Below, one piece after another: positions 17,088 to 26,641 of a stretch of 64,000 nt of DNA. The notes beneath the pieces were generated by a model. The model made no database searches. It was not told the DNA's origin and saw nothing but the letters and a program-made list of their open reading frames with translations. The stretch's first letter is position 1, and every line of letters starts with the position of its first letter. Source of the DNA: Pseudomonas asiatica (GTDB lineage: Bacteria; Pseudomonadota; Gammaproteobacteria; Pseudomonadales; Pseudomonadaceae); assembly GCF_009932335.1 (NCBI RefSeq), contig NZ_BLJF01000001.1:1860001-1924000 (forward strand). The letters are read 5' to 3'. A program made the translations under genes and the position numbers.

Positions 17088-17188
17088 TTTTTGTAGGAGC
17101 AGCCTTGTGCTGCGAAGAGGCCGTAAAGGCCATAACAGTGATGTTCGTCGTACCGGCCTCTTCGCAGCACAAGGCTGCTCCTACAAAA
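17088..17188. repeat. REP palindrome pair (GTAGGAGCAGCC / CTGCGAAGAGGCC class)
   Basis: Inverted pair with arms TTGTAGGAGCAGCCTTGTGC then TGCGAAGAGGCC and their complements. It lies between the divergent AraC and hydrolase genes, upstream of both. Copies of the same class occur at 50188-50281 and 60841-60933. Confidence 0.9.
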
Positions 17189-17256
17189 AGTGAGCGGCTG
17201 ATTGGTTTTATAGCCTGCGTGTCATGAATTGAAAAGCAAAGCCCCGTCATGGCCAT

Positions 17257-17300
17257 TGTCATCAAATGAAAAGCCCCTGACGCCCAATGTGAAGCACCCG
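17257..17300 (+). promoter_or_regulatory. Shared 44-bp operator element, copy 2
   Basis: Near-identical partner of 9285-9328 (37/44 by hand). The half-sites AATGAAAAGCCCC (17265) and AATGTGAAGCACC (17286) are 21 bp apart. A third similar half-site AATTGAAAAGC occurs at 17227-17237. The element is 56 bp upstream of the hydrolase start codon and on the promoter side of the divergent AraC gene, so it could serve both. Confidence 0.65.
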
Positions 17301-17355
17301 GTGGGTGGGCTGTTTACTGTGAACCTCAAGAGCTACACCGCACACGAGGTTCACC

Positions 17356-17934
17356 GTGGAAAAACTGCAAACCACCGCCACCGTGCTGATCGTCCCCGGC
17401 CTGCGCGACCATGTTGCCGAACACTGGCAGACCCTGCTCGCAGGCCGCCTGGCCAAGGTGCGCAGCGTGCCGCCGCTGCAGGTCGACGGCCTGAGCTGCA
17501 CAGCCCGGGTCGAGGCGATCCAGCGCGAGCTGGACCAGATCCATGGTGAAGTGATTCTGGTGGCGCACAGCGCTGGCGTGCTGATGGTCGCCCACTGGGC
17601 GGCGCGCTACCGGCGGCCGATCAAGGGTGCATTGCTGGCGGCGCCGCCCGACCTGAACGCGCAATGGCCGGCCCACTACCCGAGCCCGGCCAGCCTGGCC
17701 GAGCATGGCTGGTCGCCATTGCCCCAGCAGTTGCTGCCGTTCCCCAGCATTGTCGCGGCCAGCAGCAACGACCACCTGGCCAGCTTTGCCGCAGCCAGCG
17801 CCCTGGCCCATGGCTGGGGTAGCGAACTGGTCGCACTGGGGGCCGTCGGCCACCTCAACCCGGCCTCCGGCTTCGGCCCCTGGCCGCAGGCCGAGGCCTT
17901 CATCCAGCGACTGGACCAGCCCAACCTGCAATAG
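17356..17934 (+). CDS. RBBP9/YdeN-type alpha/beta hydrolase
   Basis: A 192-residue small serine hydrolase. The catalytic triad is visible as Ser in AHSAGVLM (about residue 73), Asp in ASSNDHLAS and His in GAVGHLNPASGFG. The N-terminal VLIVPGLRDHVAEHWQ is typical of this family (DUF1234-like). There is no signal peptide. It is the first gene of the operon running to 28282 and could hydrolyse an ester or lactone feeding the acyl-CoA steps, but no substrate is assigned. Confidence 0.88.
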   Translation: MEKLQTTATVLIVPGLRDHVAEHWQTLLAGRLAKVRSVPPLQVDGLSCTARVEAIQRELDQIHGEVILVAHSAGVLMVAHWAARYRRPIKGALLAAPPDLNAQWPAHYPSPASLAEHGWSPLPQQLLPFPSIVAASSNDHLASFAAASALAHGWGSELVALGAVGHLNPASGFGPWPQAEAFIQRLDQPNLQ

Positions 17935-18008
17935 CGCATGGACGCCCCAGCCACGCTCGCAAAAGACGGGCGGCGAAAAAAACAATAACAATACGTGGAG
18001 CCATCGTA

Positions 18009-19964
18009 ATGCCAGAACACCGCATTTACCGCGCTGTGAAACCACAGCGCTGCCTGCTTGCCTGCGCCATCGGCCTGCTCACGCTGCCCGCCGCCCAGGC
18101 GTTCGAAGTCGATACCGGTAATGAAAACTGGGCCGTGCGCTTCGACAACACCGTCAAGTACAACTACGGCGTACGCACCGAAAGCGCCGACAAGCGCATG
18201 CTGGGCACGCCCAACAGCAACGACGGTGACTACAACTTCCGCAAGGCCGGCACCAACATCACCAACCGGGTCGACCTGCTGACCGAACTGGATGTGGTCT
18301 ACCAAGGCAACACCGGCTTCCGCGTCAGCACCGCCAGCTGGTACGACAAGGCCTATGACAACACCGGCTCCAACAGCAACCCGTTCGTCAACGGCAACGG
18401 TGACCAGTCCGGCATCAACCCCAGCCTCAATGGCCTGCCTGGCACTGGTGTGCCGCTGGGCAGCCCGCACCTGAGCAACTACGCCCAGCGTTACTACAGC
18501 GGCCCGTCCGGTGAAGTGCTGGATGCCTTCGTGTTCTTCAGCCGTGAAGTTGGCGAGGCCTCGCAGGTCAGCGCCAAGCTGGGCCAGCACAACCTGTTCT
18601 GGGGTGAAACCCTGCTCAACCCGGTGCACTCGTTGAGCTACGGCCAGTCGGGCCTCGACCTGGCCAAGCTGGCCGCCTCGCCGGGCACCGAGGCCAAGGA
18701 GCTGTTCGTGCCGCGCAACCAGCTGTCGACCTCGTTCCTGGTCAACTCCGAACTGACCCTGGGGGCCCAGTACTTCTTCGACTGGGACGCCGCCCGCCTG
18801 CCCGAAGCCGGTACCTACTATGGCGGCTCGGATGTGGTAGGCGAGGGCGCCCAAAGCTTCCTGCTCGGCCACACCGGCACCCCGGGGCTGATCCCGGTGC
18901 GCGGCGCGCTGACCACCATCCGCCGTGGCCATGACCTCAAACCGGGCAAGAGCGGCGACTGGGGCATCATGGCCAAGTGGTCGCCGGAGTGGCTGGGCGG
19001 CACCCTCGGTTTCTACTACCGCAAGACCTCCGAGATCCTCCCGCAGGCCTGGCTCGACGCGCGCGGCATGACCGTCGCCAACGGCCCGTTCGGCAACCCG
19101 CCGGGCAGCCGCCAAGGTGCAGTCGGCAACCTGTACAACTCGCTGCAAAGCACTACCTACCAGTTCGCCTATTCCGACGACATCGACATCTATGGCCTGA
19201 GCCTGTCCAAGGATGTGGGTGGTATCAGTGTCGGCAGCGATCTGAACATCCGCCACAACATGCCGCTGGCGAGCATCCCGGCAATCGTCAGCGCCCCCGG
19301 CCAGGGTGGCCTGGGCGGCGGCTTCGGCCTGCTGCCGGCACGCCTGCCCAGCAGCGGGGTGATCTACGACGTACCCAAGGATGGCGACGGCCTGAGCGCC
19401 ACCGGCGACACCTTGCACTGGACCTTGAACGGTCTGATGACCATTGGCGATACGCCGCTGTTCGATTCGGCAACCCTGCTTGGCGAGCTGTTCTACAGCA
19501 ACCTGCTGAAACTCGATAGCCACAACGAGGCCTTGTACAAGGGCAAGAGCAGCTACCGCGGCATCGACAAGGCCACCCGCGACAACTGGGGCATCGCCGT
19601 CAACTTCACCCCTACCTGGTACCAGGTGCTGCCGGGCATGGACCTGAGCATGCCGCTGTCGGTCAACGTCGGCCTCGACGGCGTGTCGCCGGTGCAGGGC
19701 GGCGGCGCCGAGAACACTGGCAACTATGCGGTGGGCGTAAGCGCCGCGATCTACAACCAGTACTTCGTCGACCTCAAGTACGTCGACAGTTTCGGTGAGA
19801 CCAAGGCCTGCAAGGACGGCCAGACCGACGGCAGCACCCCCAACGCCCTGGACGGCGAACAGGATTACACCTGCTACGGCGGCGGCTACGCCTCCTTCTC
19901 CGGCGGTGGTGCCACCACCGAGGACCGTGGCGCCCTGTACCTGACCGTCAAGACGACCTTCTGA
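18009..19964 (+). CDS. DUF1302 outer-membrane protein
   Basis: A 651-residue exported protein. The signal peptide (about residues 1-32, ending PAAQA) is followed by long stretches of alternating hydrophobic/polar residues and a final Phe (LYLTVKTTF), the signature of outer-membrane beta-barrels. DUF1302 proteins usually occur with a DUF1329 gene, as here, and in many cases with MMPL transporters in hydrophobic-compound pathways. A channel or binding site for a lipid-like substrate is the likely role. GTGGAG precedes the start. Confidence 0.85.
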   Translation: MPEHRIYRAVKPQRCLLACAIGLLTLPAAQAFEVDTGNENWAVRFDNTVKYNYGVRTESADKRMLGTPNSNDGDYNFRKAGTNITNRVDLLTELDVVYQGNTGFRVSTASWYDKAYDNTGSNSNPFVNGNGDQSGINPSLNGLPGTGVPLGSPHLSNYAQRYYSGPSGEVLDAFVFFSREVGEASQVSAKLGQHNLFWGETLLNPVHSLSYGQSGLDLAKLAASPGTEAKELFVPRNQLSTSFLVNSELTLGAQYFFDWDAARLPEAGTYYGGSDVVGEGAQSFLLGHTGTPGLIPVRGALTTIRRGHDLKPGKSGDWGIMAKWSPEWLGGTLGFYYRKTSEILPQAWLDARGMTVANGPFGNPPGSRQGAVGNLYNSLQSTTYQFAYSDDIDIYGLSLSKDVGGISVGSDLNIRHNMPLASIPAIVSAPGQGGLGGGFGLLPARLPSSGVIYDVPKDGDGLSATGDTLHWTLNGLMTIGDTPLFDSATLLGELFYSNLLKLDSHNEALYKGKSSYRGIDKATRDNWGIAVNFTPTWYQVLPGMDLSMPLSVNVGLDGVSPVQGGGAENTGNYAVGVSAAIYNQYFVDLKYVDSFGETKACKDGQTDGSTPNALDGEQDYTCYGGGYASFSGGGATTEDRGALYLTVKTTF

Positions 19965-20002
19965 GTCATGTTTCCTACAGCCTACACAGGAAGACAACCA
20001 TC

Positions 20003-21361
20003 ATGAATTTCGTACGTACCCTGCTGGCCTCGTGCCTGTCGCTGGCCGCCCTGAACGCTGCCCAGGCCGCCGTTTCCACTGACCAGGCCGCGCGCCTGGG
20101 CTCCAGCCTGACCGCCATCGGCGCGGAAAAGGCCGGCAATGCCGATGGCTCCATCCCGGCCTACCAGGGCGGCCTGCTGACGCCGCCAGCCAGCTACCAG
20201 AGCGGCGCCAGCATGCGCCCCGACCCGTTCGCCAGCGACAAGCCGCTGCTGGTCATCGATGGCAAGAACGCCGAGCAGTACAAGGGCCAGCTGACTGCCA
20301 CCACCCTGGAACTGCTCAAGCGATACCCCAGCTACCGCGTCGATGTATACCCGACCCACCGTAGCGTGGCGCTGCCGCAAGCGGTACTGGACAACACCCG
20401 CAAGAACGCCACTGCCGCCAACAGCAAGGAGGGCGGTACGGCGGTGGACAACGTGCTGCCGGGTATCCCGTTCCCCATTCCGCAGAACGGCGCCGAGGCC
20501 ATGTGGAACTTCCTGCTGCGCTATCAGGGCGTGAGCATGACTGCCAAGTACGACTCGTGGAACGTCGACGCTGCCGGCAAGCCATCGCTGTCGACCACCG
20601 GCCAGGCCAATATCAGCTACCCGATCTACGAGGACATGACCAAGCCGATCGGTGCCAAGGACACCTACTACCAGATGAAACTGGTGTACACCGGGCCCGC
20701 ACGCCGTGCCGGCGAAGCGATGATGCTGCGTGATGCCGCCAACCCGCTGGTGCAGCCACGCAGTGCCTGGCAGTACCTGCCGGGCCAGCGCCGGGTCAAG
20801 CTGGCACCGAACCTCGCCTACGACACGCCCAACCCGGGCACTTCGGGTTCGGGTACCTACGATGACGTGTTCGTCTTCAACGGTGCGCTGGACCGCTACG
20901 ACTGGACCTTGGTCGGCAAGCAGGAAATGTACGTGCCGTACAACACCTACCAGCTGACCTACAACACCGACGTCAAGCAGGTGATCACCCCCAACCACCT
21001 GGCGCCGCAGTTCGTGCGTTGGGAGAAGCACCGGGTGTGGGTGGTGGAAGGCAAGCTCAAGGACGGTGCGCGCCATATCTACCACAAGCGCCGCTTCTAC
21101 CTCGACGAAGACAGCTGGATCGCCCTGGCCTCGGACCAGTACGACGCCCGTGGCCAGCTGTACCGCGGCTCGTTCGCCTTCCTCACCCAGAGCTATGACA
21201 AGCAGACCCCGGACGCCACGCCGTTCATGATCTACGACCTGATCGGCGGCACCTACAACCTCAATGGCGTGGTCGGTGCCTACGGCGGCATCCGCTATAT
21301 CGACCCACTGTCGAAAACCCAGTGGTCGCCCGAGTCGCTGGCCGGCAACGGCATTCGCTGA
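20003..21361 (+). CDS. DUF1329 periplasmic/outer-membrane-associated protein
   Basis: A 452-residue exported protein with a signal peptide ending NAAQA (residue 23) and mature N-terminus VSTDQAARLGSSLTAIGAEK, which is typical of DUF1329. The fold is related to LolB-like lipid carriers according to what I know of the family. It lies 38 bp after the DUF1302 gene with AGGAAGA upstream. Probably works with the DUF1302 barrel to move a hydrophobic compound through the envelope. Confidence 0.85.
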   Translation: MNFVRTLLASCLSLAALNAAQAAVSTDQAARLGSSLTAIGAEKAGNADGSIPAYQGGLLTPPASYQSGASMRPDPFASDKPLLVIDGKNAEQYKGQLTATTLELLKRYPSYRVDVYPTHRSVALPQAVLDNTRKNATAANSKEGGTAVDNVLPGIPFPIPQNGAEAMWNFLLRYQGVSMTAKYDSWNVDAAGKPSLSTTGQANISYPIYEDMTKPIGAKDTYYQMKLVYTGPARRAGEAMMLRDAANPLVQPRSAWQYLPGQRRVKLAPNLAYDTPNPGTSGSGTYDDVFVFNGALDRYDWTLVGKQEMYVPYNTYQLTYNTDVKQVITPNHLAPQFVRWEKHRVWVVEGKLKDGARHIYHKRRFYLDEDSWIALASDQYDARGQLYRGSFAFLTQSYDKQTPDATPFMIYDLIGGTYNLNGVVGAYGGIRYIDPLSKTQWSPESLAGNGIR

Positions 21362-21382
21362 ACGCACGGAGCAGAGGTGGCA

Positions 21383-22378
21383 ATGTCTGTCTTCAAACGA
21401 TGCAGCGTGGTAGTTCTGGCTTTGGCCGCGCTGCAGGGCGCGGCCCAGGCTGCGCCCTTCACCGATGTGCTGGACCTGCCCGCCAGGCCCAGCGCCCTGG
21501 TCGCCAGCAGCGCCTTGCGCGATGTCATCCTGGCCGGCCAGCGCCTGGTCGCGGTGGGCCCGCGAGGGCACATCCTGTACTCCGACGATCACGGCGCGCA
21601 CTGGCAGCAGGCCCAGGTGCCTGTCAGCGCCGACCTGAATGCCGTGAGCTTCGCCACGCCCGAAGTGGGCTGGGCGGTTGGCCACGATGGCGTGGTGCTG
21701 CACAGCCGCGATGGCGGCGTGCACTGGCAGAAGCAGCTGGATGGCCGGGCACTGGCCGAACAACTGCCGGGCACGGGTAGCGACAATGCCTTGCTCGACG
21801 TGTGGTTCAGCGATGCCCGCAATGGCTATGCGGTTGGCGTGTTCAACCTGCTGTTGCGCACCGTTGATGGCGGCGAGCACTGGCAGCCCTGGCTCGACCA
21901 CAGCGACAACCCGCAAGGCCTGCACCTGACCAGCCTGGCCGCGGTGGGTGACGAGCTGTACATCACCGGCGAGCAAGGCCTGCTGCTGAAGCAGGACGGC
22001 GAGCGCTTCAGCCGTGTCGAGACACCCTACGCCGGCACACTGTTCGGTGCTGTCGGCAAGCCCGGCGTACTGCTGGTCTACGGCCTGCGTGGGCATGCCT
22101 ACCGCAGCACCGATGGCGGCCGGCAGTGGCAACCGGTCAGTACGGGTGTGAACACCAGCCTCACCGCCGCCGGTGTCGACCGTGACGGCCAGCTATGGCT
22201 GGCCAGCCAGGCTGGCGACCTGCTGCTCAGCCGGGATGATGGCGCCAGCTTCAGCCCGGTGCCGCAAAGCGCCCGTGGCCCGGTGACCGCGCTCGCCACC
22301 GATACCGGCAACGGCCTGGTACTGGTGGGCGAGCGGGGCGTGCGCAACCAGCCCGGTAACCCCACGCTGCACCCATAA
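21383..22378 (+). CDS. Periplasmic YCF48/BNR-repeat beta-propeller
   Basis: About 331 residues with a signal peptide ending GAAQA. The mature part has repeats of the form YSDDHGAHWQQ, HSRDGGVHWQK, RTVDGGEHWQP and RSTDGGRQWQP, i.e. Asp-box/BNR units of a YCF48-like propeller. Such proteins often assist assembly of membrane complexes. ATG 21383 is preferred; GTG 21377 is in frame 2 codons earlier. Its place between DUF1329 and an MMPL transporter suggests it is a periplasmic partner of that transporter. Confidence 0.82.
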   Translation: MSVFKRCSVVVLALAALQGAAQAAPFTDVLDLPARPSALVASSALRDVILAGQRLVAVGPRGHILYSDDHGAHWQQAQVPVSADLNAVSFATPEVGWAVGHDGVVLHSRDGGVHWQKQLDGRALAEQLPGTGSDNALLDVWFSDARNGYAVGVFNLLLRTVDGGEHWQPWLDHSDNPQGLHLTSLAAVGDELYITGEQGLLLKQDGERFSRVETPYAGTLFGAVGKPGVLLVYGLRGHAYRSTDGGRQWQPVSTGVNTSLTAAGVDRDGQLWLASQAGDLLLSRDDGASFSPVPQSARGPVTALATDTGNGLVLVGERGVRNQPGNPTLHP

Positions 22379-22393
22379 CAAGAGAAGACCCTG

Positions 22394-24859
22394 ATGGCCG
22401 CTACCCGCCAAGACACCCTGCCGGTAATCCGCAACCTCGACGATTTCGACCCACGCTCGGGCAATTGCCTGGAGCGCCTGGTGTTCAACCATCGCCTGCC
22501 GTTCCTGCTGTGCATGCTATTGGCGACCCTGGTGCTGGGCTACATGGCGCTGACCCGCCTGGAGCTGCGCCCCAGTTTCGACAAGATGCTGCCGCAGAGC
22601 CACCCCTACATCCAGAACTACCTGGAAAACCGCCCATCACTGCGTGGTCTGGGCAACGCGGTGCGGGTGGTGGTGGAGAACACCCAGGGCGACATCTTCG
22701 ACCCGGGCTACCTGCAGACCCTGCGCCACATCAACGACGAGCTGTTCCTCAGCCAGGGCGTGGACCGGGCCTGGGTGAAATCGCTGTGGAGCCCGGCAGT
22801 GCGCTGGACCGAGGTGACCGAGGAGGGCTTCCAGGGTGGCCCGGTGATGCCCGACGGCTACCAGGGCGCTGCGGGTGACATCGAGCAGCTGCGGCAGAAC
22901 ATCGAGCGCGCCAACATTGTCGGCAGCCTGGTGGCGCGCGACTTCAAGTCGAGCATGCTGGTCGTGCCGCTGCTCGACCAGGATTCGGCTACCGGCAAAG
23001 GCCTCGACTACCACGCCTTCTCGCAGAAGCTCGAACAACTGCGCAGCCAGTACCAGGCCAGCGGCCAGTACCGCATCCATGTGATCGGCTTCGCCAAGCT
23101 GATGGGCGACCTGATCGACGGGCTGATCCAGGTGATGGCGTTCTTCGCCCTGGCGGTGCTGACCAGCCTGCTGATCATCTACTGCTACACCCGTTGCGTG
23201 CGCAGCACCCTGCTGGTGGTGCTGTGTTCGCTGACTGCGGTGGTGTGGCAGCTGGGCATCGTCGCCTGGCTGGGCTACGCCATCGATCCGTATTCGATCC
23301 TGGTGCCATTCCTGATCTTTGCCATCGGCGTATCCCACGCGGCGCAGAAGATGAACGGCATCCTTCAGGACATCGGCCGTGGCACTCACCGCCAGGTGGC
23401 AGCGCGCTATACCTTCCGCCGCCTGTTCGTGGCCGGGGTGACTGCGTTGCTGGCGGATGCGGTGGGCTTTGCCGTGCTGATGCTGATCGACATCCCGGTG
23501 ATCCAGGACCTGGCGATCACCGCCAGCATCGGCGTGGCGGTGCTTATCTTCACCTCGCTGCTGCTGATGCCGGTGGCGCTGTCTTATGTTGGTGTTGGCC
23601 GCAAGGCTGCCGAGCGGGCCCTGCATATCGACGCCCGCGCAGCCCAGCACCGAGGTTTCGGCCGGCTGTGGGACCTGCTCGACCGCTTCACCGAACGCAA
23701 ATGGGCCAGCGTCGCAGTGCTGGTGGCGCTGGCCCTGGGCGCCCTTGGCATCTGGGGCAGCCTGCAACTGAAAATCGGCGACCTCGACAGCGGTGCCCCC
23801 GAACTGCGCGCCGACTCCCGCTACAACCTCGACAACGCCTACATCACCCAGCACTACGCGCTGTCCAGCGACACCTTCGCGGTCATGGTCAAGACCGCGC
23901 CGGAAGGCTGCCTGCAATACCAGACGCTGGTGCTTGCCGACCGCCTGGCCTGGGAGCTGCAGCAATTGCCGGGTGTGCAGACCACCGTGTCGCTGGCCAA
24001 TGCCGTGCGCCAGATCACCGCCGGCACCTATGAAGGCAACCCGCGCCTGAACAGCCTGCAGCGCAACCAGGACGTGCTCAACTACGCCGCCCAGCAGGCC
24101 TCGGTCAACGCCCCCGAGTTGTTCAACAACGACTGCTCGCTGATGCCGGTAATCGCCTACCTCAAGGACCATCGTGCCGATACCTTGGCCCAGGTTGCCG
24201 CCGTGGCCGAGCGTTTTGCCCAGGCCAACAGCAGCGCCGAACAGCAGTTCCTGCTGGCCGCCGGCAGCGCCGGCATCGAGGCTGCCACCAACGTGGTGGT
24301 CCGCGAGGCCAACCAACGCATGCTGTTGCTGGTGTACCTGGCGGTCACGCTGTTCTGTCTGTTCACCTTCCGTAGCTGGCGCGCGACGCTGGTGGCGATC
24401 CTGCCGCTGATGCTCACCTCGGTGCTGTGCGAAGCGCTGATGGTAGCCATGGGCATTGGCGTCAAGGTCGCCACCTTGCCGGTGATCGCCCTGGGCGTAG
24501 GTATTGGCGTGGACTACGCGCTGTACCTGCTCAGCGTGCAACTGCACTACCAGCGCGCCGGGTTGAGCCTGGCCCAGGCCTACCAGAAAGCCGTGGCCTT
24601 CACCGGCCGGGTGGTCGGGCTGGTCGGCATTACCCTGGCGGCCGGTGTGGTCGGCTGGGCCTGGTCGCCGATCAAGTTCCAGGCCGACATGGGCCTGCTG
24701 CTGACCTTCATGTTCCTGTGGAACATGCTCGGTGCGCTGGTGTTGATCCCCGCGTTGTCGCATTTCCTCCTGCGTGGCCAGGCCGCCCCGGCGCCTGCCG
24801 AGGCCCCGGCCACGTCGCTTCCGCAAACCCAAGAAACCGAGTGTTCGCCTCATGTCTGA
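22394..24859 (+). CDS. MMPL/RND-family lipid transporter
   Basis: An 821-residue inner-membrane protein with the duplicated RND plan: TM1 near residue 35, a periplasmic domain of about 190 residues, five helices (about residues 230-400), a second TM and periplasmic domain (about 435-620), then the last helix block. GVSHAAQKMNG in the first block and GVGIGVDYALYLLS in the second are typical MMPL/sterol-sensing-domain-like motifs. Its neighbours are lipid-activating and oxidising enzymes, so it probably moves a lipid-like molecule. Export and import are both possible. It overlaps the next gene by 8 bp. Confidence 0.9.
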   Translation: MAATRQDTLPVIRNLDDFDPRSGNCLERLVFNHRLPFLLCMLLATLVLGYMALTRLELRPSFDKMLPQSHPYIQNYLENRPSLRGLGNAVRVVVENTQGDIFDPGYLQTLRHINDELFLSQGVDRAWVKSLWSPAVRWTEVTEEGFQGGPVMPDGYQGAAGDIEQLRQNIERANIVGSLVARDFKSSMLVVPLLDQDSATGKGLDYHAFSQKLEQLRSQYQASGQYRIHVIGFAKLMGDLIDGLIQVMAFFALAVLTSLLIIYCYTRCVRSTLLVVLCSLTAVVWQLGIVAWLGYAIDPYSILVPFLIFAIGVSHAAQKMNGILQDIGRGTHRQVAARYTFRRLFVAGVTALLADAVGFAVLMLIDIPVIQDLAITASIGVAVLIFTSLLLMPVALSYVGVGRKAAERALHIDARAAQHRGFGRLWDLLDRFTERKWASVAVLVALALGALGIWGSLQLKIGDLDSGAPELRADSRYNLDNAYITQHYALSSDTFAVMVKTAPEGCLQYQTLVLADRLAWELQQLPGVQTTVSLANAVRQITAGTYEGNPRLNSLQRNQDVLNYAAQQASVNAPELFNNDCSLMPVIAYLKDHRADTLAQVAAVAERFAQANSSAEQQFLLAAGSAGIEAATNVVVREANQRMLLLVYLAVTLFCLFTFRSWRATLVAILPLMLTSVLCEALMVAMGIGVKVATLPVIALGVGIGVDYALYLLSVQLHYQRAGLSLAQAYQKAVAFTGRVVGLVGITLAAGVVGWAWSPIKFQADMGLLLTFMFLWNMLGALVLIPALSHFLLRGQAAPAPAEAPATSLPQTQETECSPHV

Positions 24860-26630
24860 TTACCTTCCGCCACTGCGCGACATGGATTTTCTGTTCAACG
24901 AAGTGTTCGACATCCCGGCCTGGTGGGCGCAAACGCCCGCGCTGGCCGAGCAGGTAGATGGCGACACAGCCCGGGCCGTGCTCGAACAGGCCGGCCGGCT
25001 GATTGCCGAGGTGGTGGCGCCGCTCAACCGCAGTGGCGACGAGCAGGGCTGCCGCTGGGAGGCCGGCCAGGTACACACCCCCGATGGCTTCGCCGACGCC
25101 TACCGGGCATTTGCCGCGGATGGCTGGGTGGGTGTGGCCGGTGCCCCGGAATATGGGGGCATGGGCATGCCGAAAGTGATCGGTGCCCAGCTCGAAGAAA
25201 TGCTCAATGCCGCCAACCTGTCGTTCGGCCTGTACCCGATGCTGACCGCCGGGGCCTGCCTGGCGCTGCTCAACCATGCCAGCGAGCCGTTGAAGGCGCT
25301 GTACCTGCCGCCCATGTACCAAGGGCGCTGGACCGGTTCGATGTGCCTGACCGAGCCGCACGCTGGCACCGACCTGGGCCTGATTCGCACCCGCGCCGAG
25401 CCGGTTGCCGATGGCCGCTACCGCATCAGCGGGACCAAGATCTTCATCACTGGCGGTGAGCAGGACCTGACCGAGAACATCATCCACCTGGTGCTGGCGC
25501 GGCTGCCGGATGCGCCCGCCGGGCCCAAGGGCATCTCGCTGTTCCTGGTGCCCAAGGTGCTGGTTGACGCCGACGGCGTGCTGGGCGAGGCCAATGCGGT
25601 GAGCTGCGGGTCGATCGAGCACAAGATGGGCATCAAGGCCTCGGCCACCTGCGTGATGAACTTCGACGGTGCAATCGGCTATCTGGTCGGCGAACCGAAC
25701 AAGGGCCTCAACGCGATGTTCACCATGATGAACTACGAGCGCCTTGGTGTAGGAATCCAGGGCCTGGCCCTGGGCGAACGCTCCTACCAGGGCGCCATTG
25801 CCTATGCCCGTGATCGCCAGCAGGGCCGTGCGCCGACGGGTGCCGAAGCGCCGGGGCAAGCCGCTGACCCGATCGTCGTCCACCCGGATGTGCGGCGCAT
25901 GCTGCTGACCATGAAAGCGCTGAACGAAGGCGGGCGGGCCTTCTCTACCTATGTGGCACTGCAGTTGGACCTGGCCAAATACAGCGAGGCCCCGGTCGCA
26001 CGCGCCCAGGCCGAGGCCAAGGTGGCAATGCTCACGCCAGTGGCCAAGGCCTTCCTCACCGACATGGGGCTGGAAACCACCGTGCACGGCCAGCAGGTGC
26101 TGGGCGGTCATGGCTATATCCGCGAATGGGGCCAGGAGCAGTTGATCCGCGACTGCCGCATCACCCAGATCTACGAAGGCACCAATGGCATCCAGGCCCT
26201 CGACCTGGTGGGGCGTAAACTGTTTGCCGATGGCGGCCAGGCCTATCGCAGCGTGTCCGATGAAATTACTGCCTTTGTCGAGACGCTGCCCGCGGCGTGC
26301 GCCGAGTTCGGCGCGCCGCTGCTGGCTGCCGTGCGCAACCTCGACGAGCTGACCGCCTGGTTGCTCGATCGGGCCCAGGGCAACCCGCGTGAGCTGGGCG
26401 CGGCGGCGGTGGAGTACCTGCAGGTGTTTGGCTACACCTTCTACGCCTACCTGTGGGCACGCATGGCCGTGGTTTGCCAATGTCATGCAGCTCCCGAGCC
26501 GTTTCACCTGAGCAAGCTGGGCACCGCGCGTTTCTACTTTGCCCGCCTGCTGCCACGTATTCATTCGCTGAGCGCCAGCGTCAGGGCCGGTAGCGACAGC
26601 CTGTACCTGCTCGAGGCCGGGCAACTGTGA
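24852..26630 (+). CDS. Acyl-CoA dehydrogenase
   Basis: A 592-residue flavoprotein of the large acyl-CoA dehydrogenase type with a C-terminal extension. It introduces an alpha-beta double bond in an acyl-CoA. Seen are the FAD-contact motif MCLTEPHAGTDLG (about residue 163), GTKIFITGGEQD, and QIYEGTNGIQALDL (about residue 440), whose Glu is the usual base. Start is set at MSDYLPPLRDM because it overlaps the MMPL stop and matches family N-termini. Works downstream of the acyl-CoA ligase encoded by the next gene. Confidence 0.93.
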   Translation: MSDYLPPLRDMDFLFNEVFDIPAWWAQTPALAEQVDGDTARAVLEQAGRLIAEVVAPLNRSGDEQGCRWEAGQVHTPDGFADAYRAFAADGWVGVAGAPEYGGMGMPKVIGAQLEEMLNAANLSFGLYPMLTAGACLALLNHASEPLKALYLPPMYQGRWTGSMCLTEPHAGTDLGLIRTRAEPVADGRYRISGTKIFITGGEQDLTENIIHLVLARLPDAPAGPKGISLFLVPKVLVDADGVLGEANAVSCGSIEHKMGIKASATCVMNFDGAIGYLVGEPNKGLNAMFTMMNYERLGVGIQGLALGERSYQGAIAYARDRQQGRAPTGAEAPGQAADPIVVHPDVRRMLLTMKALNEGGRAFSTYVALQLDLAKYSEAPVARAQAEAKVAMLTPVAKAFLTDMGLETTVHGQQVLGGHGYIREWGQEQLIRDCRITQIYEGTNGIQALDLVGRKLFADGGQAYRSVSDEITAFVETLPAACAEFGAPLLAAVRNLDELTAWLLDRAQGNPRELGAAAVEYLQVFGYTFYAYLWARMAVVCQCHAAPEPFHLSKLGTARFYFARLLPRIHSLSASVRAGSDSLYLLEAGQL

Positions 26631-26641
26631 AGGCCGCCGAC

